Origin: JBBPYC01 sp038200275
GTDB lineage: Bacteria > Pseudomonadota > Gammaproteobacteria > Burkholderiales > Burkholderiaceae_C
Length of the DNA stretch: 58,888 bases
Direction of reading: 5' to 3'
Assembly: GCA_038200275.1 (NCBI GenBank)
Contig: JBBPYC010000094.1
Location: 1-58,888, forward strand
Of the stretch, positions 37,661 to 46,505 are shown piece by piece (the stretch's first letter is position 1; each line of letters begins with the position of its first letter). The notes beneath the pieces are model-generated. The model was not told the DNA's origin. It worked only from the letters and a program-made list of their open reading frames with translations, and did no database searches. Both the position numbers and the translations under genes were made by a program.

Positions 37661-37725
37661 CACTACATTTTTTGTAGCATAGAACGATTGTTGGACAAGC
37701 GCCTGCAGCTGTTTTTATTCACAAA
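37661..37725 (+). repeat. AT-rich intergenic segment, probable degenerate dispersed repeat
   Basis: Between the binding protein and permease genes lies an AT-rich segment with a palindrome CTACA-TTTTT-TGTAG (37663-37677), then TTGGACAAGCGCCTGCAG and a T run. It shares the start (CTACA, A/T run, TAGC) with the segment at 22641-22656. It reminds me of short intergenic repeats common in Comamonadaceae; this is from memory. It could also hold a promoter or operator for the permease genes. Confidence 0.4.
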
Positions 37726-37839
37726 TCGACCCCGCTCCTGCGCAGTGAGCGGCCCAGGCCGAATGGTGTGAATGTCGTACCCGCCCGCGCGTTCTGACCC
37801 GCGCAACCCAACCCGATCCAAGACTGCAGCGAAACATTC

Positions 37840-39798
37840 ATGTCCGGCTTCATCGTTCAGTTGCTCAACGGGCTGGCGTCCGCGTCTTCGCTGTTTCTGG
37901 TGGCGGTCGGCCTGTCGCTGATCTTCGGCGTCACGCGGATCGTGAACTTCGCGCATGGATCATTTTTCATGCTCGGCATCTATGTCGCGTATTCGCTGGT
38001 GGACACGCTCGGCGGCGCGATCGGTTACTGGCCCGCGTTGCTGCTCGCGCCGTTGCTCGTCGGTGCGCTCGGTGCGTTGGTCGAAGTGCTGTTGCTGCGG
38101 CGCATCTACCGCGCGCCGGAGTTGTACCAGTTGCTCGCGACGTTCGCGCTGGTGCTGGTCATCAAGGACGCGGCGCTGTGGTTCTGGGGGCCAGAAGAAT
38201 TGCTGGGGCCGCGCGCTGCGGGCTTGCGCGGCTCGGTCGAGATCCTCGGGCGGCTGTACCCAACCTATGACCTGTTCCTGATCGTGATCGGACCGGTGGT
38301 GCTCGGCCTGCTGTGGTTGCTGCTGACGCGCACCCGCTTCGGCATCCTGATCCGCGCGGCCACGCAAGACCGTGCGATGGTCAGCGCGCTGGGGGTGAAT
38401 CAGGCGTGGCTGTTCACGGCGGTGTTCGCATTGGGTGCTTTGCTGGCAGGCCTGGGCGGCGCGTTGCAGTTGCCGCGTGAGCCCGCGAATCTGGAGATTG
38501 ATCTGATCACGATCGGCGCCGCATTTGTGGTGGTGGTGGTCGGCGGCATGGGCTCGATTCCCGGTGCGTATGTGGCGGCGCTGTTGATCGCAGAGTTGAA
38601 AGCGGTCTGCATCTGGCTGGGGCTGATCGACGTGGCAGGCATCACGATCTCGTTTTCAAAACTTACGCTGGTGGTCGAATTCGTCGTGATGGCGGTGGTG
38701 CTGGTCGCGCGGCCCTGGGGACTGCTCGGGCGGCCATTGGCGATGAGCCGGCACGGCGGTGCGGCGGAGTTGCCGCTGCGGCCTGCGGGCAGCGCTTACC
38801 GTTGGACGCTGCTCGGCGTGCTCGCGCTGCTGATTGCGCTGCCGTGGCTGACGGCGCAGTCGCCGTACGTGGCCGTGCTGGCGATCGATCTGCTGATGGC
38901 GGCGTTGTTTGCGGCCAGCCTGCACTTCATCATGGGGCCGGCGGGGCTGCACTCGTTCGGGCATGCGGCGTACTTCGGCCTGGGCGCGTACGGCGCGGCA
39001 CTGCTGGTTTCGTCAATGAACTTGCCGATGGAAGTCGCACTGGTGCTCGGGCCGCTGCTGGGCACCGCTGGCGCGTTGTTGTTCGGCTGGTTCTGCGTGC
39101 GGTTGTCGGGCGTTTACCTGACGATGCTGACCCTGGCATTCGCGCAGATCACCTGGGCGATCTGCTACCAATGGGACAACCTGACTGGCGGCAGCAACGG
39201 CATCAACGGCGTCTGGCCGGCGCCTTGGCTCAAGGGCGCCGGGTACTACTGGCTGGTGCTGGCGCTGGTCTGCATCGGCCTGGTGCTGCTGCGACGCATG
39301 CTGTTCTCGCCGTTCGGCTATGCGATGCGCGCGGCGCGGGACTCGGTGCTGCGCGCGGATGCGATCGGCATCGACGTGCGGCGTGTGCAATGGGCCGCGT
39401 TCGTCGTGGCCGGCACCTTCGCGGGCGTGGCTGGCGCACTGTTCGCGTTCTCCAAAGGCGGCATCTCACCCGAAGCGTTGTCGGTCGGCCGCTCCGTCGA
39501 CGGGCTCGTCATGGTGCTGCTCGGCGGCCTGCAGACGCTGGCCGGGCCGGTGGTGGGCGCCTTCACATTCACCTGGCTGCACGACACCGTCGCACGCAGC
39601 ACCGACTACTGGCGCGCGATGCTCGGTGGCATCATCTTGCTATTGGTGCTGCTGTTTCCGCAGGGCATCGCAGGGTTCGCGCAGCAGGTGGCGGCACGCA
39701 TCGGTGGCCGCAAAGACGACCCGCAGCGCGGCCTGGGTTACGACGCCGAAGGCGCAGCAGTTACGCCCGCTGCGGCGATGCCGAGGGACACGTCATGA
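37840..39798 (+). CDS. fused LivH-LivM type ABC transporter permease
   Basis: A 652-residue inner-membrane protein joining both permease halves. Residues 1-300 are LivH-like (VQLLNGLASASSLFLVAVGLSLIFGVTRIVNFAHGSFFMLG, RAATQDRAMVSALGVNQAWLFTAVFALGALLAGLGGALQLP). Residues about 320-620 are LivM-like (IMGPAGLHSFGHAAYFGLGAYGAALLV, GYAMRAARDSVLRADAIGIDVRRVQWAAFVVAGTFAGVAGALFA). Each half has its own EAA-type loop. Fused LivHM genes occur in Burkholderiales in place of two separate genes. Its stop overlaps the LivG start by four bases. Confidence 0.95.
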   Translation: MSGFIVQLLNGLASASSLFLVAVGLSLIFGVTRIVNFAHGSFFMLGIYVAYSLVDTLGGAIGYWPALLLAPLLVGALGALVEVLLLRRIYRAPELYQLLATFALVLVIKDAALWFWGPEELLGPRAAGLRGSVEILGRLYPTYDLFLIVIGPVVLGLLWLLLTRTRFGILIRAATQDRAMVSALGVNQAWLFTAVFALGALLAGLGGALQLPREPANLEIDLITIGAAFVVVVVGGMGSIPGAYVAALLIAELKAVCIWLGLIDVAGITISFSKLTLVVEFVVMAVVLVARPWGLLGRPLAMSRHGGAAELPLRPAGSAYRWTLLGVLALLIALPWLTAQSPYVAVLAIDLLMAALFAASLHFIMGPAGLHSFGHAAYFGLGAYGAALLVSSMNLPMEVALVLGPLLGTAGALLFGWFCVRLSGVYLTMLTLAFAQITWAICYQWDNLTGGSNGINGVWPAPWLKGAGYYWLVLALVCIGLVLLRRMLFSPFGYAMRAARDSVLRADAIGIDVRRVQWAAFVVAGTFAGVAGALFAFSKGGISPEALSVGRSVDGLVMVLLGGLQTLAGPVVGAFTFTWLHDTVARSTDYWRAMLGGIILLLVLLFPQGIAGFAQQVAARIGGRKDDPQRGLGYDAEGAAVTPAAAMPRDTS

Positions 39799-40604
39799 CC
39801 GCACTGCTCGATGTTCAGGGTTTGAGCAAATCGTTCGGCGGCGTGCAGGCGGTTGACAACGTGTCGTTTCGGATCGCACCTGGTGAACTGCTTGCGCTGA
39901 TCGGCCCGAATGGCGCGGGCAAGTCGACGACGTTCAACATGGTGAACGGCCAGTTGCGAGCTGACCAAGGCAGCATCCGCCTGGGCGGCACCGAGCTGAA
40001 CCGGCTGCCGCCGCGCGCGATCTGGAAGCTGGGTGTCGGCCGTACGTTCCAGATTGCGGCCACATTCGCTTCGCTGTCGGTGGTGGAGAACGTGCAGATG
40101 GCGCTGCTGTCGTTCGACCGGCTGCTGTTCAACCCATGGCGCAAGGCCGCTGCACACAAGCGCAGGGAAGCGATTCACCTGCTGGAACAAGTCGGCATGG
40201 ACGCACAGGCCGACCGGCCCAGCAGCGAACTGGCCTATGGCGACGTGAAGCGGGTCGAGCTTGCGATTGCACTGGCCAACGCGCCGAAGCTGTTGTTGAT
40301 GGACGAGCCCACCGCCGGCATGGCGCCACAGGAGCGCAACGACTTGATGGCACTGACAAAGAAACTGGTGCTGGAGCGCAACCTCGCGGTCTTGTTTACT
40401 GAGCACAGCATGGACGTCGTGTTTGCCTATGCCGACCGCGTCATCGTGCTGGCGCGCGGGCAGTTGATCGCTGAGGGCACGCCAGCCTCGATTCGCAACG
40501 ATCCGCTGGTGCAGCAGGTCTACTTCGGCAGCGGCAATACGTTCGAGAAGAAGAAAAAGCAGCCGGTGCAGCCGGACCTGGCCACGCAGGACGCCGCGCC
40601 ATGA
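39795..40604 (+). CDS. LivG-type ABC transporter ATP-binding protein
   Basis: A 269-residue ATPase of the importer. Walker A GPNGAGKST (37-45), a Q-loop region GVGRTFQIAATFASLSVVENVQ, the degenerate LivG signature LAYGDVKRVELAIAL in place of LSGGQ, Walker B LLLMDEPTAGMAP and H-loop FTEHSMDVV are all present. The start overlaps the permease stop (ATGA) and the end overlaps the LivF start, so the three are tightly coupled. The C-terminal tail is Lys-rich (FEKKKKQPVQ). Confidence 0.95.
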   Translation: MTALLDVQGLSKSFGGVQAVDNVSFRIAPGELLALIGPNGAGKSTTFNMVNGQLRADQGSIRLGGTELNRLPPRAIWKLGVGRTFQIAATFASLSVVENVQMALLSFDRLLFNPWRKAAAHKRREAIHLLEQVGMDAQADRPSSELAYGDVKRVELAIALANAPKLLLMDEPTAGMAPQERNDLMALTKKLVLERNLAVLFTEHSMDVVFAYADRVIVLARGQLIAEGTPASIRNDPLVQQVYFGSGNTFEKKKKQPVQPDLATQDAAP

Positions 40605-41344
40605 CGACCCACAACGCCACAACCCCGTTGCTCGACGTGCGCCAACTTGCCGCCTGGTATGGCGCCGCACAAATCCTGTTCGGTGTCAATCTGCATGTGG
40701 ACCGCGGCGAAGTGGTTGCGCTGATGGGGCGAAACGGCGCGGGCAAATCGACCACGTTGAAAAGCATCATGGGTCTGATGGACCGGCGCCGTGGCAGTCT
40801 GACCTTTCTGGGCCACGACATCTCGAATGCCGAACCGCATCAGGCCGCTCGCGTGGGGCTCGGTTATGTGCCCGAAGACCGCCGCATCTTCACCGACCTC
40901 ACGGTGATGGAAAACCTCGAGGTCGGCCGTCAGAATGCACGCAGTGATGTAAGCGGCAACGATGCCCCCCGATGGACGCCCGAGCGCCTGTTCGAGCTGT
41001 TTCCGAACCTGGCCGAGATGCGCAACCGCCTCGGCGGCCGCATGAGCGGCGGCGAGCAACAGATGCTGACCGTGGCGCGCACGTTGATGGGCAATCCGCT
41101 GCTGGTGCTGCTGGACGAACCGTCGGAAGGCGTCGCCCCCTTGATCGTCGAGCAGATGGCGCAGATGATTGTGGAGCTGAAACGCGCCGGTGTCAGCATC
41201 TTGCTGTCCGAGCAGAACATGCACTTTGCCGAACTCGTGTCCGACCGCGCCTACGTGCTTGAAAAAGGCCAGATTCGCTTTGCCGGGTCGATGGAAGAGC
41301 TGGCCGCGAACGACACTGTGCGCCGCGCTTATTTAAGTCTCTGA
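40601..41344 (+). CDS. LivF-type ABC transporter ATP-binding protein
   Basis: A 247-residue second ATPase of the importer. It has Walker A GRNGAGKST, the LivF stretch LGYVPEDRRIFTDLTVMENLEVG, signature MSGGEQQMLTVARTL, Walker B LVLLDEPSEGVAP and ILLSEQNMHFAELVSDRAYVLEKG. All motifs are intact. It completes the LivK/HM/G/F set and is followed after 25 bases by the nicotinamidase gene on the same strand. Confidence 0.95.
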   Translation: MTTHNATTPLLDVRQLAAWYGAAQILFGVNLHVDRGEVVALMGRNGAGKSTTLKSIMGLMDRRRGSLTFLGHDISNAEPHQAARVGLGYVPEDRRIFTDLTVMENLEVGRQNARSDVSGNDAPRWTPERLFELFPNLAEMRNRLGGRMSGGEQQMLTVARTLMGNPLLVLLDEPSEGVAPLIVEQMAQMIVELKRAGVSILLSEQNMHFAELVSDRAYVLEKGQIRFAGSMEELAANDTVRRAYLSL

Positions 41345-41369
41345 AAACTTTCGAAGGAGTCGTCTCGCC

Positions 41370-42095
41370 ATGCAACGCAGAACCTTGCTCAAAGCCGGCA
41401 TCGCCGCCGGGATCGTCGGCAGCCTGGGGGCCCATCCGGCCATGTTGCTGGCCGCGGACTCCATCCGGCCCGGCGACCGGGACGCACTGATCGTGGTCGA
41501 CGTGCAGAACTGCTTTGTCGACGGCGGCACCTTGCCGGTCAAGGGCGGCGCCGACGTGGTGCCGATCATCAACCGGATTGCAAAAGCGTTCGAGAACGTG
41601 ATCGTCACGCAGGACTGGCACACCCAGGGCCATGCGTCGTTTGCGAGCAGCCATGCGGGCATGAAGCCGTTTTCAACGACCGAGATGCCGTATGGCCAGC
41701 AGGTGCTGTGGCCGGACCACTGTGTGCAGGGCACGAAAGACGCGGCGCTGGTCGACGGCTTGCAACTGCCGCAGGCCGCGCTCATCATTCGCAAGGGCTA
41801 TCACCGGGGCGTGGACAGCTATTCCGCGTTCGAGGAAGCAGACCGCCGGACGCCGACCGGGCTGGGCGGTTACCTGGGTGAACGCGGCATCCAGCGTGTT
41901 TTCATTGTGGGCCTGGCGACCGATTTCTGCGTTGCCTGGACCGCACTCGATGCGGTCGAGCGCGGCCTGGACACCTACGTGGTCGAAGACGCAACCCGCG
42001 CAATCGATCTGAACGGATCGTTGGCCAATGCGTGGCAGCAGATGACCGCCAGGGGCGTGAAGCGCATTCGGTCGAGCGAGCTCGTGGTGGCCTGA
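41370..42095 (+). CDS. nicotinamidase (isochorismatase family) with Tat signal
   Basis: A 241-residue cysteine hydrolase predicted to convert nicotinamide to nicotinate and ammonia. The catalytic triad is Asp44 (VVDVQNCF), Lys142 (IIRKGYH) and Cys187 (GLATDFCV). The metal ligands of nicotinamidase, D82-W-H84-x3-H88, are intact, which favours PncA over other isochorismatase-fold enzymes. Unlike ordinary PncA it begins with QRRTLLKAGIAAGIVGSLGAHPAMLLAA, a twin-arginine-type signal, so it is likely exported. This places amide cleavage in the periplasm, before or beside uptake, at the head of the nicotinate pathway. It follows the transporter genes and precedes the dehydrogenase genes. Confidence 0.9.
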   Translation: MQRRTLLKAGIAAGIVGSLGAHPAMLLAADSIRPGDRDALIVVDVQNCFVDGGTLPVKGGADVVPIINRIAKAFENVIVTQDWHTQGHASFASSHAGMKPFSTTEMPYGQQVLWPDHCVQGTKDAALVDGLQLPQAALIIRKGYHRGVDSYSAFEEADRRTPTGLGGYLGERGIQRVFIVGLATDFCVAWTALDAVERGLDTYVVEDATRAIDLNGSLANAWQQMTARGVKRIRSSELVVA

Positions 42096-42220
42096 CCGCG
42101 CGCTATGTCGTGGCGACTCGGCGACTCGGTCTCGTGCCGTCTTAGAGAAGAATCACGCCGGGGCGCGCATCGAATCCTAATTTTCAGCTCTTTTTTCAAT
42201 AGCAAACGGCAGGTAATGCG

Positions 42221-42748
42221 GTGACGGTTGTCGAGTCGAGCCAATGGCGAGTCAACGGGCAGACGGTACGAGCCGACGTGTCACCTGCGACCACGCTGCT
42301 GCACCTGCTGCGCAACGACCTTGCGTTGAACGGCCCGAAGTACGGCTGCGGGCTGGGCGAGTGCGGCGCCTGCACAGTACTGGTGGACGGCGTCGCCGCA
42401 CGGTCTTGCGTGATCCCTGCAGCTGGCGTGGCGGGACGTGAGATCACCACGCTCGAAGGCCTGCCTGCGCGTTCCGGCACTACGCCCGCATTGCACCCAG
42501 TACAACAGGCCTTCATCGATGAGCAGGCCGCGCAGTGCGGCTATTGCCTGAACGGGATGATCATGCAGACGGTGGCGCTGCTGGAGCGCGAACCGGCGCC
42601 CGATGAGACGATGCTGCGGCGCGAGTTGTCGGCCAATCTGTGCCGCTGCGGCACGCACATCGAGATCCTGCGCGCGGGCCACCGTGCCGCCCGGTTGATG
42701 CAAGCGCACCGAGCGGCGGCAGCAACAGCAGCGGCCTCCAACCCATGA
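42221..42748 (+). CDS. nicA: nicotinate dehydrogenase small subunit, 2Fe-2S (NicA-like)
   Basis: A 175-residue protein with two [2Fe-2S] clusters, the electron-transfer subunit of a molybdenum hydroxylase. First cluster: C43-GLGE-C48-GA-C51 and C63. Second: C106-GY-C109 and C141-R-C143. This is the layout of Pseudomonas putida NicA (nicotinate 6-hydroxylation) and of isoquinoline 1-oxidoreductase IorA. It starts with GTG at 42221 behind CAGG and overlaps the large-subunit start by four bases. Symbol given by homology of the pair; the substrate is inferred from context. Confidence 0.85.
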   Translation: MTVVESSQWRVNGQTVRADVSPATTLLHLLRNDLALNGPKYGCGLGECGACTVLVDGVAARSCVIPAAGVAGREITTLEGLPARSGTTPALHPVQQAFIDEQAAQCGYCLNGMIMQTVALLEREPAPDETMLRRELSANLCRCGTHIEILRAGHRAARLMQAHRAAAATAAASNP

Positions 42749-45700
42749 GCCGCCGCGCGGACCAGCCGCATGCGCGCGCCGACTACCGCGCTGCGGCGGG
42801 CGTGCTGCTGGTGCAGCGAACCCCACCGGTTGCATTGTCACCGGCCAAGGGCCAGCCCACGTTTGTCGCAGGCAACCCTGCAGAAGGCCCGGAGATCCTG
42901 CTGGCCGTCTGGGACGACGGCAGCGTGACCGGGCTGCACGGCCATGTCGATCTCGGCACCGGCATCGCCACCGCACTCACGCAAATCGTGGCGGAAGAGC
43001 TCGACGTCGCACCCGCTGCAATCCGCATGGTGCTCGGCAGCACCGCGAGCGCGCCGAACCAGGGCGCGACGATTGCAAGTTCGTCGATCCAGGTGCATGC
43101 GGTGCCATTGCGCGCGGCAGCGGCGCAGGCGCGCAGTTGGTTGCTTGGGCAGGCCGCTGTCAGGCTTGGCGCAGCCGTGGCGCAATTGCGCGTCGATGAC
43201 GGCGTGGTGCATGTCGAAGGCGATGCAAGCGCGGATGTGTCGGTTTCGATCCGCTACGCCGATCTCGTGCACGGCCAGCACATCGAACTCGACCTGGACC
43301 CGACCACGCCTTCAAAGCCGGTCTCTGCCCACCGCATCGTCGGCACCAGCCTGCCGCGCACCGACATCGGACCCAAAGCACGCGGCGAACTCACCTTCGT
43401 CCACGACCTGCGCGTGCCCGGCATGCTGCACGGTCGCGTGGTGCGGCCACCGTATGCGGGCGCAGACCACGGCGACTTCATCGGCAACACGCTGGATTCG
43501 GTCGATGAAGCATCGATCGCGCACATCCCTGGCATCCGCGCGGTGGTGGTAATCCGCGACTTTGTCGGCATCGTGGCCGAGCGCGAAGAACAAGCCGAAC
43601 AGGCGCTACGTGAATTGCGCGTGCGTTGGAAGCCATGGCCCGGCATGCCCGATTTGAGCGACGTCGCGCAGGCGCTGCGCAACAACCCGGCAACGGCGCG
43701 CAAGCTGGTCGATGAAGGCGATGTGGACGGCGCGATCGCCAGCGCCAGCCAGCAGTTCGAGCGTGAATATCTGTGGCCATACCAACTGCACGCCTCCATC
43801 GGCCCGTCTTGCGCGGTGGCCGCCTGGCAACCCGATGCCGAATGCATGACGGTCTGGAGCGGCACACAAAACCCGCACGTGCTGCGCGCCGACCTGAGCC
43901 GCCTGCTGCAGTTGCCCGACGTGGCCGTCGACGTGATCCGGATGGAAGCGGCCGGCTGCTACGGCCGCAACAGCGCCGACGACGTGACGGCCGATGCCGC
44001 GCTGCTCAGCAAGGCCGTGAACGCGCCCGTGCGCGTGCAGCTCACACGCGAGCAGGAGCACGTCTGGGAGCCGAAAGGCGCGGCACAGTTGATGACCGTG
44101 CGTGGCGGACTGAATGCGGACGGCGCGCCGGCCGCTTACGACTTCGAGACCAGCTACCCGTCGAACGCGGCGCCGACGTTGGCGCTGCTGCTCACGCGCA
44201 CGATCGAGCCCGGCGCGCATGCGTTCGAAATGGGCGATCGCACCGCGCGCCCGCCGTATGCGTACGAACACCTGCGCGTGACGGTGCGCGACATGGCGCC
44301 CATCCTGCGCGCCTCTTGGCTGCGCGGCGTATCGGCGCTGCCGAACTCGTTCGCGCATGAGAGCTACATCGACGAGCTTGCCCACGCAGCGCAAGTCGAT
44401 CCCCTTGCTTATCGGTTGCGCCATCTGCCCGACGCGCGTGCCGCTGACTTGCTGCGTGCCACCGCTGACAAGGCCGATTGGCTGCCCCACACGACGCCGA
44501 TGCAACAGCCCACAGACGGGCCGTGGCTGCGCGGTCAGGGCATGGCCTACGCGCGCTACGTGCACAGCAAATGGCCAGGCTACGGTGCCGCCTGGTCGGC
44601 CTGGGTGGCCGATGTGGACGTGCACCGGGACACCGGCGAAGTGCAGGTGCGGCGGGTCGTCGTCGGGCACGACGTGGGTCTGGTGATCAACCCCAAAGGC
44701 GTGGAGCACCAAGTGCACGGCAACGTGCTGCAGACCACCAGCCGCGCGCTTTTTGAGAACCTGCCCCTCACGGCCAAGGATCAGACACCCGCAGCGCGCG
44801 AATGGGGCGCTTATCCGATCCTGAACTTCACCCAGGTGCCGGTGATCGACGTGGTCATGATGCCGCGTCGGGGCGACGACGACACCGCATTCGGCGTCGG
44901 CGAGAGCGCTTCCGTGTCGGGCACCGCCGCGATCGCGAATGCGATCTTCGATGCGACCGGCGTGCGGCTGCGTGCGCCACCGTTCACGCCCGAAGTCGTG
45001 CGCGCGGCGATGTTGCGAAACGGATTGGCAGGCGGTGGCGGTTCCGTGCCGCCCAGCGATGCCGATGCCGATGCTTCGGCAAGATCGACCGAGCGCCCTG
45101 CAGCGCGTTGGCCTGCCGCTGCGCGTGCACCGGCGCGCCGCCGGCCTTGGCGGCGCACGGCAGCGTTGTTCGCGGGCGCTGCGGGCCTCACTGCCGCCGC
45201 GCTCGGTTGGCGCGCTGCCATCGCGCCGGTTGCGTCCAGCGCGCCAGCGTCCTCGCTCTACACCGCAGAGACCATCGCGCGCGGCCGCCAGCTGGCAGCG
45301 ATCGGTGACTGCGCGGTCTGCCACACCGCAGAAGGCGGCGCAAGGAACGCGGGCGGCCGGCCGCTGCCCACACCGTTCGGCACCCTCCACAGTACGAACC
45401 TCACGCCCGACGCGGCCACCGGCATCGGCGCCTGGTCGTTCAGCGCGTTCCAGCGTGCGATGCGCGAAGGCATCTCCCGCGACGGCCAGCACCTGTACCC
45501 GGCGTTTCCGTACACCGCTTATGCAAAGACCAGCGACGATGACCTGATGGCGCTGTATGCGTACTTGATGAGCGAACCTGCCGTGGCCAGCGTCGCGCCG
45601 CCGAACGACCTGCGCTTCCCGTTCAATCAGCGCGCCTTGATGCCTGCCTGGAATGCGTTGTTTCATGATCCGGCGCCGTTTCAGCCCGAGCCCGCGCAAT

Positions 45701-46428
45701 CGGCCGAATGGAACCGCGGCGCCTATCTGGTCAACGGCCTCGGCCACTGCGGGGCATGCCACACACCGCGCAATGCGCTGGGCGCCGAGCGCAGTGACAC
45801 CCGCTATCTGTCCGGTGCTTTTGTCGACGGCTGGGAAGCGCCTGCGCTGACGAGCTTTGCATCGAACGCGCCGGTTGCCTGGAACGCAACTGCGTTCTAT
45901 GACTACCTGCGCCATGGCTATTCGCGCGAGCACGGCAGTGCGCTGGGGCCGATGACGTCGGTGGTGCGCGAGTTGCGCAGCGTGCCCGATGCAGACATTC
46001 GTGCGATGGCGGTCTATCTCGGCTCGTTCAATGAGCCGGATGCGCAGCGCACCGAAACCACGGCCTCGACGCCAATGCCGTCGGCACCCCTGCCCGACCC
46101 TGGCCAACGCCTGTTCGACAACGCCTGCGCGGCCTGCCATCACGACGGCAGCGGCCCCACGCTGCTTGGCACCAACACGCCGCTGGCGCGGTCGAGCAAG
46201 CTGCACAGCGATCGGCCCGACAACCTGATTCGCACGATCTATGAAGGCGTGCAGCAACCACCAGGCCGCGACGTCGGCTTCATGGCGGGTTTTCGGGAGG
46301 CTTTTGATGATGCGCAGGTTGCGCAACTCGTGGGCTACATGCGGGCGCGCTTTGCGCCGGACAAGCCAGCTTGGCCCATGCTGGAAACCACTGCGGCAAG
46401 GCTGCGTGCACCACCTGCAGAGCGTTGA
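42745..46428 (+). CDS. nicB: nicotinate dehydrogenase large subunit, molybdopterin + cytochrome c (NicB-like)
   Basis: A 1227-residue two-part enzyme. Residues 1-770 are a xanthine-dehydrogenase-family molybdopterin domain (GHVDLGTGIATALTQIVAEEL, GEGESAS-like FGVGESASVSGTAAIANA near the end of the domain). A hydrophobic segment near 805-825 may anchor it in the membrane. The C-terminal part is a tri-heme cytochrome c region with CAVCH (856-860), CGACH (1002-1006) and CAACH (1128-1132). P. putida NicB has the same design and passes electrons to the respiratory chain. It hydroxylates nicotinate at C6 with water. The ATG at 42745 overlaps the NicA stop; the frame opens 35 codons upstream inside the small-subunit gene. 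It depends on molybdenum cofactor. Confidence 0.85.
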   Translation: MSRRADQPHARADYRAAAGVLLVQRTPPVALSPAKGQPTFVAGNPAEGPEILLAVWDDGSVTGLHGHVDLGTGIATALTQIVAEELDVAPAAIRMVLGSTASAPNQGATIASSSIQVHAVPLRAAAAQARSWLLGQAAVRLGAAVAQLRVDDGVVHVEGDASADVSVSIRYADLVHGQHIELDLDPTTPSKPVSAHRIVGTSLPRTDIGPKARGELTFVHDLRVPGMLHGRVVRPPYAGADHGDFIGNTLDSVDEASIAHIPGIRAVVVIRDFVGIVAEREEQAEQALRELRVRWKPWPGMPDLSDVAQALRNNPATARKLVDEGDVDGAIASASQQFEREYLWPYQLHASIGPSCAVAAWQPDAECMTVWSGTQNPHVLRADLSRLLQLPDVAVDVIRMEAAGCYGRNSADDVTADAALLSKAVNAPVRVQLTREQEHVWEPKGAAQLMTVRGGLNADGAPAAYDFETSYPSNAAPTLALLLTRTIEPGAHAFEMGDRTARPPYAYEHLRVTVRDMAPILRASWLRGVSALPNSFAHESYIDELAHAAQVDPLAYRLRHLPDARAADLLRATADKADWLPHTTPMQQPTDGPWLRGQGMAYARYVHSKWPGYGAAWSAWVADVDVHRDTGEVQVRRVVVGHDVGLVINPKGVEHQVHGNVLQTTSRALFENLPLTAKDQTPAAREWGAYPILNFTQVPVIDVVMMPRRGDDDTAFGVGESASVSGTAAIANAIFDATGVRLRAPPFTPEVVRAAMLRNGLAGGGGSVPPSDADADASARSTERPAARWPAAARAPARRRPWRRTAALFAGAAGLTAAALGWRAAIAPVASSAPASSLYTAETIARGRQLAAIGDCAVCHTAEGGARNAGGRPLPTPFGTLHSTNLTPDAATGIGAWSFSAFQRAMREGISRDGQHLYPAFPYTAYAKTSDDDLMALYAYLMSEPAVASVAPPNDLRFPFNQRALMPAWNALFHDPAPFQPEPAQSAEWNRGAYLVNGLGHCGACHTPRNALGAERSDTRYLSGAFVDGWEAPALTSFASNAPVAWNATAFYDYLRHGYSREHGSALGPMTSVVRELRSVPDADIRAMAVYLGSFNEPDAQRTETTASTPMPSAPLPDPGQRLFDNACAACHHDGSGPTLLGTNTPLARSSKLHSDRPDNLIRTIYEGVQQPPGRDVGFMAGFREAFDDAQVAQLVGYMRARFAPDKPAWPMLETTAARLRAPPAER

Positions 46429-46505
46429 AGAACGCCGAATGGTTGCTGGCTGGCGTGCTCCGTTCGTAGAATGAATTTTTCGCGCCACGGAGGCACACCC
46501 GCACC

